A stretch of 8,618 bases of DNA from NCBI GenBank assembly GCA_017998195.1, contig JAGODN010000093.1:1-8618 (forward strand). Direction: 5' to 3'. Position numbers and translations under genes: made by a program. Source of the stretch: Desulfobulbus sp. (GTDB taxonomy: Bacteria; Desulfobacterota; Desulfobulbia; Desulfobulbales; Desulfobulbaceae). A model generated the notes under the pieces. The model was not told the origin of the DNA, made no database searches, and saw only the letters and a program-made list of their open reading frames with translations. Below, in pieces: positions 1 to 5,346 of this stretch; position 1 is the first letter of the stretch; every line of letters starts with the position of its first letter.

Positions 1-33
1 GCCCATGTCGCCGGCCTGGCCGGCGACATGGGC
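1..33. repeat. 33-nt perfect palindrome at the window edge
   Basis: Bases 1-16 (GCCCATGTCGCCGGCC) are the exact reverse complement of bases 18-33, with a single T between. It lies inside the transporter reading frame, which it leaves open. It could be a chance product of GC-rich coding sequence or a fold-back (chimeric) artefact at a contig end. Confidence 0.85.
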
Positions 34-936
34 TGGCTGAAGAGCCTGATCGTTCCCTTCACCTTTCTCATGGTCTACCCGATGATGGTGACGCTCAATA
101 TCCGCGAGGTGTTCTCCGGCGGTGATGTGCGCGCCCAGGTGATCACCCAGCTGGTCAACTTCGCCGTGGTCCCTTTCCTCACCTACGGCGTGGGCCTGGT
201 CTTCTTCCGCGACCAGCCCTACCTGCTGCTCGGCCTGCTGCTCGCCGGCCTGGTGCCCACCAGCGGCATGACCATCAGCTGGACCGGGTTCGCCAAAGGG
301 AACGTGGCCGCGGCGGTGAAGATGACCGTGATCGGCCTGACGCTCGGCTCCCTGCTCACCCCGATCTACGTCCAGGTGCTGCTCGGCGCCAGGGTGGCCA
401 TGGACATGGGGGCGGTGTTCGGCCAGATCGTGCTCATCGTCTTCCTGCCCATGGCGCTCGGCTACGCCACCCAGCGGTTCCTGGTCGGCCGCTACGGCAA
501 GGAGATGTTCGCCCGGCGGATCGGCCCGCGTTTTCCCGCCCTGTCCACGCTGGGCGTGCTCGGCATCGTCTTCATCGCGCTCGCCCTCAAGGCGCAGACC
601 ATCGTCGCCGCGCCGGCCCTGCTGGTGCAGATTTTGGTGCCGCTGGTGCTCATCTACGCGGCCAACTTCACCCTCAGCACCCTGCTCGGGCGGACGCTCC
701 TGCCCCGCGGCGACGCCATCGCCATGGTCTACGGCACGGTCATGCGCAACCTGTCCATTGCCCTGGCCGTGGCCATAAACGCCTTTGGCGCCAGGGGTTC
801 GGATGCCGCCCTGGTGGTGGCCCTGGCCTACATTATCCAGGTCCAGTCCGCAGCCTGGTACGTGCGCCTGACCGAGCGGCTGTTCGGCCCGGCGCCGGCA
901 CCGGCCGAGAGCCCGGGTCCGCCGGCCGGCCGCTGA
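1..936 (+). CDS. BASS/Acr3-like membrane transporter, 5'-truncated by the window edge
   Basis: Integral membrane transporter of the bile acid:sodium symporter / arsenite permease (BASS, Acr3) superfamily. The reading frame is open from base 1, so the true start lies before the window; the ATG at 28 is probably internal because it sits directly at the conserved helix WLKSLIVPFTFLMVYPMMV. 311 codons are visible, with about eight or nine hydrophobic helices and the family segments GLVPTSGMTISWTGFAKGN (codons 83-101) and MRNLSIALAVAINAFG (near codons 248-263). The C-terminus is a Pro/Ala-rich tail. Canonical arsenite permeases, as I recall them, have Cys in the first segment (ARCIAMV) and Glu in the second (NFELAVA). 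Here these positions are Thr87 and Ser252, and the visible protein has no cysteine at all, so arsenite efflux should not be assumed. It stops at TGA 934-936, 47 nt before the selenoprotein gene, and is probably co-transcribed with it. The substrate is unknown. Confidence 0.85.
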   Translation, partial: AHVAGLAGDMGWLKSLIVPFTFLMVYPMMVTLNIREVFSGGDVRAQVITQLVNFAVVPFLTYGVGLVFFRDQPYLLLGLLLAGLVPTSGMTISWTGFAKGNVAAAVKMTVIGLTLGSLLTPIYVQVLLGARVAMDMGAVFGQIVLIVFLPMALGYATQRFLVGRYGKEMFARRIGPRFPALSTLGVLGIVFIALALKAQTIVAAPALLVQILVPLVLIYAANFTLSTLLGRTLLPRGDAIAMVYGTVMRNLSIALAVAINAFGARGSDAALVVALAYIIQVQSAAWYVRLTERLFGPAPAPAESPGPPAGR

Positions 937-971
937 CCGCATCCCGATTGTCACCCCGCAACCTCAACCCC

Positions 972-977
972 AGGAGA
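972..977 (+). promoter_or_regulatory. Shine-Dalgarno site fixing the selenoprotein start
   Basis: AGGAGA lies 6 nt before the ATG at 984. It supports translation starting here rather than at the ATG at 1179, for which I see no comparable ribosome-binding site. This start puts the whole FAD-binding N-terminus in frame with the rest of the protein through the TGA at 1116. Confidence 0.8.
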
Positions 978-983
978 AGCACC

Positions 984-2342
984 ATGCAGAAAGGAGACCA
1001 ACTCGTCATCGTCGGCTGCAGCGGTTCCGGCGGCCCCATGGCCATGATGTCGCGCAAGCTCATGCCGGACATCGACATCACCGTTGTCCGCAAGGAGGAA
1101 TTTTTCATCGTCCGTTGAGCCCTGCCCCACGTTGCAGCCGGTCTGGCTGCCAGCAAAGGTGTCGTTGTTCCGGACAAAATGCTCACTGATCAGCATATCA
1201 CGGTCCTCCACAACGAGGTGACGGCTATCGACCGCGCCGCGAAAACCGTGACCCTGGCCGACGGCCGGAAGCTGCCGTACACCAAGCTCTACCTGGCCAC
1301 CGGCTCGAGTTCGTTCGTGCCGCCCATCGAAGGCCGCGACCTGCAGGGGGTCATGACCCTGCGCGGCCTGCCCGATGCCGAACGCATCAGGGAGCACCTG
1401 GCCGCCGGGAAAACCAGGAACATCGTCTTCATCGGCGCCGGCTTCATCAGCATGGAAGCCGCCACCCTGCTCGCCGAGCAGCACGCCGGCGCCTACACCA
1501 TCACCATCGTCGAACTCATGGACCGGCCGCTGCCGCTCATGCTCGATGGGGACATGAGCGCGGTGGTGCGCGCCTACCTGGAGGAGAAAGGGCTCCGGTT
1601 CCGCACCGGCGAGAAGGTGGAGCGCATCGTCGGCATGGACGGCCGGGTGACCGGCGTGCAGCTCGCCTCGGGCGAGACCCTGGACGCGGACATGGTCTTC
1701 CTGAACGTCGGCGTTCGCCCGAACACCCAGCTGGCCGTTGACGCGGGCCTGGAGATGGCCAAATTCGGCATCAGGGTGAACACCTTCCAGGAGACCTCGG
1801 ATCCGGACATCCTCGCCGGCGGCGACTGCGTGGAGAAATGCAACTTCCTCACCAAAAAACCGGCGCCCGGCCAGCTGCGCGGCCCGGCGGTGGTCCAGGG
1901 GCGGCTCGCGGCCAAGCGGCTGGCCGGCTACGACATCGAGTTCCCGGGCGTGCTCGATGCCGGCGGCTGCAAGATGTTCGACCTGACCATCACCGCCACC
2001 GGCTTCACCGAGGAGAACGCGGCCCGCGAGGGTTTTGCGACCGTGAGCGCAGTGGTGGATTCGCGCTCCAAGCACGCCATGATTCCGGGGGTCAAGCCGT
2101 GGAAACTCAAGCTGGTGTTCGACCGGGCCAGCGAACGGCTCATCGGTGGCCAGATCGTCAGCCACACGGTGACCATGGCCCGGGAGATCGACGCGGTCAC
2201 CGCCTTCATCCTTGGCGGCAAGACCGTCCGTGACCTGACCACCTTCACCTCCGCCTGCAACCCGGACATCTCGTCCGAGCCGAGCGCGGAGCCGATCACC
2301 ATCGCCGCCGAACAGGCGCTGCAGAAGCTGAAACAAGGCTGA
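984..2342 (+). CDS. Selenocysteine-containing FAD/NAD(P)-dependent disulfide-type oxidoreductase (Nox/CoADR-like)
   Basis: Predicted cytoplasmic flavoprotein of 452 aa, a normal length for NADH oxidase/peroxidase and CoA-disulfide reductase relatives. Reading from ATG 984 through the in-frame TGA at 1116-1118 (codon 45) gives one continuous domain order: an FAD dinucleotide motif VIVGCSGSGG (residues 8-17, compare VGCTHAG of NADH oxidases), FFIVR-U45-ALPHV, an LATGS motif (104-108), an NAD(P)H site IVFIGAGFIS (147-156), the second FAD motif AGGDC (278-282) and a C-terminal dimerisation domain. U45 falls at the position of the redox cysteine (Cys42/43) of this family, so a selenol probably does the flavin-coupled chemistry. 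A SECIS-like hairpin follows the TGA. Other cysteines are C12, C282, C286, C329 and C425. It probably forms an operon with the upstream transporter. The electron acceptor (a disulfide, persulfide, CoA or metal/metalloid thiolate) is not determinable. A nonsense-mutated pseudogene or a C-to-A sequencing error is the alternative, but the hairpin, the exact Cys position and the intact downstream frame argue against both. Confidence 0.88.
1116..1154 (+). promoter_or_regulatory. Selenocysteine UGA codon with bacterial SECIS hairpin
   Basis: The TGA at 1116-1118 is followed by a hairpin: GCAGCC (1134-1139) pairs perfectly with GGCTGC (1145-1150) around the loop GGTCT (1140-1144). The stem extends through G1131-C1154, a U-G wobble (1132/1153) and U1133-A1152, with C1151 bulged. 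The loop sequence is the one I recall for the E. coli fdhF SECIS, where the GG is read by SelB. The loop starts 21 nt after the UGA, against about 18 in fdhF as I remember it. The element lies wholly within coding sequence (residues 49-56), as expected for bacteria. An alternative pairing, TTGC with GCAA (1132-1135/1153-1156) plus AGCC with GGCT, keeps the same loop. Confidence 0.85.
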
Positions 2343-2358
2343 CGCGCCCCTCTTCCGA

Positions 2359-2422
2359 CTGCCGGCGGACTCCGCCCTCCTTCACCGGGAATCCCCCCGG
2401 TACCCCGGGAGTCCGCCGGCAG
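2359..2422 (+). terminator. Long inverted repeat after the selenoprotein gene, likely terminator or attenuator
   Basis: CTGCCGGCGGACTCC (2359-2373) is the exact reverse complement of 2408-2422, a 15-bp stem. A second hairpin, ACCGGG/CCCGGT (2384-2389/2396-2401), is nested in the 34-nt loop. Only a short GGTTTCC follows, so there is no proper U-tract. It starts 17 nt after the selenoprotein stop and precedes the next promoter, so it plausibly ends the first transcription unit or protects the mRNA 3' end. Termination itself is inference. Confidence 0.55.
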
Positions 2423-2431
2423 CGGTTTCCG

Positions 2432-2466
2432 CGGCCGCCCTTGCGGCCGGCCCGGCCCGCGCCGGG
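2432..2466. repeat. Two adjacent GC-rich hairpins
   Basis: CGGCCGC (2432-2438) pairs with 2443-2449 around CCTT, and CCCGGC (2451-2456) pairs with GCCGGG (2461-2466) around CCGC, followed by TTCTCC. With the upstream 15-bp stem they make three consecutive stem-loops in the short spacer before the ABC transporter promoter. They may add to transcription termination, but chance in GC-rich sequence is possible for these short stems. Confidence 0.45.
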
Positions 2467-2474
2467 TTCTCCGG

Positions 2475-2503
2475 TTGACCCGGGGGCGGTGCGCCGCTAT
2501 AGT
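2475..2503 (+). promoter_or_regulatory. Sigma-70-type promoter of the ABC transporter operon
   Basis: TTGACC (2475-2480) and TATAGT (2498-2503) are separated by 17 nt, each one or two mismatches from consensus and conspicuous in this GC-rich background. Transcription would start near 2510, leaving a leader of about 34 nt before the ATG at 2544. It shows that the ABC genes have their own promoter. Confidence 0.75.
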
Positions 2504-2543
2504 CCGGGACCATTCCGCCCCTGTTTCCGGCCCGGAGAGTCCC

Positions 2544-3476
2544 ATGCACCGCCTGTTCCCGCTCCTGCTGCTCGTCTTCATCGCCGCCCCGCTGCACGCC
2601 GGCGTGCTCAAAATCGGCACCCTGCACATCGAGGACGCGGTGCCCCTGTTCCTGGCCGAGCGCGAAGGCTTCTTCCGCGAGGCCGGCGTTCCGGTGGAGC
2701 TGATTCCCTTTCAGAGCGCCCTGGAGCGCGACAGCGCCCTCACCGCCGGGGCCATCGACGGCGCCATCACCGACCCGGTGGGCGCGCTGCTCCTGGACCA
2801 GGGCCGCGGCCTGCTGCGCCTCACCGCCCTCTGCCTGGGCGCCACCCCGGCCGAGGGGCCGTTCGCCATCCTGGCCGCGCCGAACAGTCCGCTGCGCACG
2901 GTGGACGACCTGAAAGGGGTGGAGGTGGCGGTGAGCCGGGCCACCATCATCGACTACGTCACCGACCGGCTGCTCGCCGGGCACGGCTTCACCGCGGCCG
3001 AGCGGCGCACCATCGACATCAAGAAGATGCCCATCCGCCTGCAGATGCTGCTCGGCAGCCAGGTGCAGGCGGCCACCCTGCCCGAGCCGCTGGCCGCCAT
3101 CGCCATGGGCCGCGGGGCGCGGCTGCTCCTCTCGGATGCGGACAGCGACGTGAGCCTGTCGCAGACCGTGTTCGCCTTCCGTCGGCCGGTGCTGGCCGAG
3201 CGCAAGCCCGAGGTGGCCGCCTTCTTCGCCGCCCTCGGCCGGGCGGTGCGCCTGATCAACACCGAGCCGGAACGTTTTCGGCCGCTGTTTGTCGACAAGG
3301 GCCGCATCCCCGCGGACCTTGCCGCCACCTACCCGATTCCCGCCTACCCCGAGCCCGCGCCCTTTCCCCGGGAGCTGTACACGCCGGTGAGCGACTGGCT
3401 GGCCGAACGCCGGCTCACCCCGCCGCTTGCCTACGAGCAGCTGGTGGACCGGGACTTCCTCGCCCGCGACAAATGA
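2544..3476 (+). CDS. ABC transporter periplasmic substrate-binding protein (NitT/TauT type)
   Basis: 310-aa exported solute-binding protein. The signal peptide MHRLFPLLLLVFIAAPLHA (1-19) probably ends in an LHA cleavage site. The mature N-terminus VLKIGTLHIEDAVPLFLAERE, the GFFREAGV block (about 42-49) and the DDLKGVEVAVSRATIIDYV block (121-139) are typical of the NMT1/SsuA-like binding-protein fold used for nitrate, taurine, sulfonates, thiamine precursors and similar small solutes. I chose ATG 2544 because GGAGAG (2534-2539) precedes it and the signal peptide begins there; the frame is open further upstream, but that part overlaps the promoter. Its TGA overlaps the ATG of the ATPase gene (ATGA), so the two are translationally coupled. 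The ligand cannot be read from sequence. Confidence 0.88.
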   Translation: MHRLFPLLLLVFIAAPLHAGVLKIGTLHIEDAVPLFLAEREGFFREAGVPVELIPFQSALERDSALTAGAIDGAITDPVGALLLDQGRGLLRLTALCLGATPAEGPFAILAAPNSPLRTVDDLKGVEVAVSRATIIDYVTDRLLAGHGFTAAERRTIDIKKMPIRLQMLLGSQVQAATLPEPLAAIAMGRGARLLLSDADSDVSLSQTVFAFRRPVLAERKPEVAAFFAALGRAVRLINTEPERFRPLFVDKGRIPADLAATYPIPAYPEPAPFPRELYTPVSDWLAERRLTPPLAYEQLVDRDFLARDK

Positions 3477-4210
3477 TCGCCCTGGACCAGGTCCATCTCA
3501 GCTTTGCCGACAACGGCCGTGTGCTGCCGGTGCTCGAGGACGTCAGCCTGCAGGTGGGAGCCGGGGCGAGCTGCGCGGTGATCGGCCCGTCCGGCTGCGG
3601 CAAGACCTCGCTGCTCTTTCTCCTGGCCGGGTTGCTGAAGCCCACCGCGGGCACGGTGCGGGTGGCCGACCGGAGCCGAACCGGGGTGATCCTCCAGCAC
3701 TACGGCCTGCTGCCGTGGAAGAGCGTGGCCGCGAACATCGGCCTCGGCCTGCGGTTGCAGGGCGCGGACCGCGAGCGGACCCGCGCCCGGGTGGACGAAC
3801 TGCTCGTGGAGATGGATCTGGCCGCGTTCGCCGACCACTTCCCGGGCCAGCTGTCCGGCGGCATGCAGCAGCGGGTGGCGCTCGCCCGGGCGCTCGCCAC
3901 CGAGCCGCGGCTGCTGCTCATGGACGAGCCGCTGTCCGCGCTCGACGCCCTCACCCGCGAGCGGCTGCAGCACACCATCCTGGGCGTCTGGCAGCGCCAC
4001 CGGGTGACCATGGTGCTGGTCACCCACAGCATCGAGGAGGCGGTGTTCCTCGGTCAGACGGTGGTGGTGCTCACCAGCCGGCCGGCGCGGGTGGCGGCGG
4101 TGGTCGACAACCCGGGCGCGGGCCGGTCCGACTACCGGCAGAGCGAAACCTTCTTCCACCAGTGCCGCCAGCTGCGGGCGCTTATCCGGGAGCACTGCGA
4201 TGCCGTCTAG
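3473..4210 (+). CDS. ABC transporter ATP-binding protein (NitT/TauT type)
   Basis: 245-aa nucleotide-binding subunit that powers the importer at the inner membrane. All motifs are intact: Walker A GPSGCGKT (38-45), Q-loop Q75 (in VILQHYGLLPW), signature LSGGMQQR (127-134), Walker B LLLMDEP (147-153), D-loop SALD (155-158) and H-loop His185 (in VTHSIEEA). The LLPW sequence after the Q-loop and the THSIEEAVFLG segment are typical of the SsuB/TauB/NrtD group. The start codon overlaps the stop of the binding-protein gene by 4 nt, and the C-terminus overlaps the permease gene by 11 nt. Length is normal for the family. Confidence 0.95.
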   Translation: MIALDQVHLSFADNGRVLPVLEDVSLQVGAGASCAVIGPSGCGKTSLLFLLAGLLKPTAGTVRVADRSRTGVILQHYGLLPWKSVAANIGLGLRLQGADRERTRARVDELLVEMDLAAFADHFPGQLSGGMQQRVALARALATEPRLLLMDEPLSALDALTRERLQHTILGVWQRHRVTMVLVTHSIEEAVFLGQTVVVLTSRPARVAAVVDNPGAGRSDYRQSETFFHQCRQLRALIREHCDAV

Positions 4211-4946
4211 CCGGTGCGCCATCCTCCTCGCCGCCGTGGTGCTGCTCGCCTCCTGGCAGGTCGCGGCCCTGGCGCTCGACACCATGGCCCTGCCCGAACC
4301 CTGGCGGGTGTTCGTGCTCATCGGGCGGATGCTTGCCGACGGCAGTCTGGCCGGGCATCTTGCCATCAGCCTGGCGCGCGCCCTCGGCGGCATCCTGCTC
4401 GCCCTGGGCGCGGCCGTGCCGCTTGGCCTCATCACCGGCAGCGAGCGCTGGTGGGACCGGCGGCTCTCCCCGTTCATCTACCTGCTCTACCCCATTCCGC
4501 ACGTGGTGCTGCTGCCGCTGGTGATCCTCCTGTTCGGCATCGGCAACCTGTCCAAGATCGTGCTCATCGGCCTGATCGTGTTCTTCCAGATCCTGGTCAC
4601 CACCCGCGACGCGGCCCGGGCCATCCACCCCAACTACCTGCTCACCATGCGCACCCTGGGCGCCAGCCGGGCGCAGATCTATCGCCACGTGATCTGGCCG
4701 GCCACCCTGCCGCGCATCCTCACCGCCCTGCGCATCTCCATCGGCACGGCCGTGGCCATCCTCTTTTTCGTGGAGAGCTTTGCCACCACCCGCGGGCTAG
4801 GCTTCGTCATCATGGACGCCTGGGGCCAGGCCGACTACGAGCGGCTGTACGCCGGCATCGTCGCCATGGCCGCGCTCGGCCTCTGTCTCTACCTGCTCCT
4901 CGACCTGGTCGAGGAGCGGGTCTGCCGCTGGACCCGAACCGCCTGA
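4200..4946 (+). CDS. ABC transporter permease (NitT/TauT type)
   Basis: 248-aa inner-membrane subunit with about six hydrophobic helices. The cytoplasmic coupling loop (EAA motif) is clear near residues 152-172, TLGASRAQIYRHVIWPATLP, which docks on the ATPase. The helix PFIYLLYPIPHVVLLPLVILLFGIG (91-115) matches the BPD_transp_1 fold of SsuC/TauC proteins. GGGAG (4188-4192) lies 7 nt before the ATG, inside the end of the ATPase gene. With the two upstream genes it forms a complete importer of one binding protein, one ATPase and one permease; the permease and ATPase are presumably homodimers. An intrinsic terminator follows 13 nt after the stop. Confidence 0.93.
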   Translation: MPSSRCAILLAAVVLLASWQVAALALDTMALPEPWRVFVLIGRMLADGSLAGHLAISLARALGGILLALGAAVPLGLITGSERWWDRRLSPFIYLLYPIPHVVLLPLVILLFGIGNLSKIVLIGLIVFFQILVTTRDAARAIHPNYLLTMRTLGASRAQIYRHVIWPATLPRILTALRISIGTAVAILFFVESFATTRGLGFVIMDAWGQADYERLYAGIVAMAALGLCLYLLLDLVEERVCRWTRTA

Positions 4947-4959
4947 ACCGCGCCCCGCC

Positions 4960-4982
4960 GCAGGCCAAAACGCCTGCCTTTT
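4960..4982 (+). terminator. Intrinsic terminator of the ABC operon
   Basis: GCAGGC (4960-4965) pairs with GCCTGC (4972-4977) around a CAAAAC loop and is followed by CTTTT. It lies directly after the permease stop. The stem is short and the U-tract has only four Ts. Confidence 0.6.
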
Positions 4983-5346
4983 GGCTGCACGTTGCCTTCC
5001 CGCCGCCTCCGTTCTCAGACGCCGGACCTGCGGGCGGCCCCGTTGTTCCTTTCCCTTGGGGCAGCACCGTTCCGGGCCTGCAGCCGGGATCGGTCAGCGC
5101 CGACCGGGGCGGAGCGGTGACCCAAAAAGGCTGTTTCTGCTTGCAACCACTCGACAATTCTCTATATTGCATTCCCGGCCGCCCGCTGCCGAGCAAACCC
5201 GAGCTGTTCGCCTGTTCCCACGCCCGCGCCGCACCCCCGTCGTTCGTCCCGTTGCCCCGTAGCCTGCCGTTGCTCCCCTGCCCGTGGGTCCGCCCCCGGT
5301 TTGGCCGGGGTGCGACGGTCGTTTTCCCTGCAACCCGGAGTCCGCC
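4983..5346. other. Intergenic leader between the ABC operon and the DASS gene
   Basis: This 364-nt stretch has no reading frame with convincing coding character. It holds a candidate promoter (5141-5168), a hairpin CGGTC/GACCG near 5090-5105 upstream of it, and in the transcribed leader a hairpin CCCCGG/CCGGGG (5294-5299/5305-5310). I recognise no known riboswitch. Confidence 0.5.
5141..5168 (+). promoter_or_regulatory. Candidate sigma-70 promoter of the DASS transporter gene
   Basis: TTGCAA (5141-5146) and TATATT (5163-5168) are 16 nt apart in the only AT-rich patch of the intergenic region. Transcription would start near 5175 and give a leader of about 170 nt before the ATG at 5347. Confidence 0.55.

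Noticed and set aside
28..30. ATG at 28 as the true start of the first gene
   Set aside because: The frame is open to base 1, no ribosome-binding site precedes it (the preceding bases are part of a palindrome), and family members have a further N-terminal helix.
1116..1118. Nonsense mutation or sequencing error making the oxidoreductase a pseudogene
   Set aside because: The TGA replaces precisely the catalytic Cys, both flanks are intact with no other disruption, and a GGUCU-loop hairpin follows at proper spacing. Not fully excluded without reads.
951..2336. 461-aa reading frame on the minus strand opposite the oxidoreductase
   Set aside because: It is a codon-shadow of a clearly recognisable enzyme: His/Gly/Asp/Val-rich, low-complexity and without motifs.
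2475..2543. N-terminal extension of the binding protein from 2475
   Set aside because: It overlaps the -35 and -10 boxes and precedes the signal peptide; the ATG at 2544 has a ribosome-binding site.
5284..5346. Upstream start for the DASS transporter at 5284
   Set aside because: No ribosome-binding site is evident and the extension covers a leader hairpin. ATG 5347 has GGAG at the right distance.
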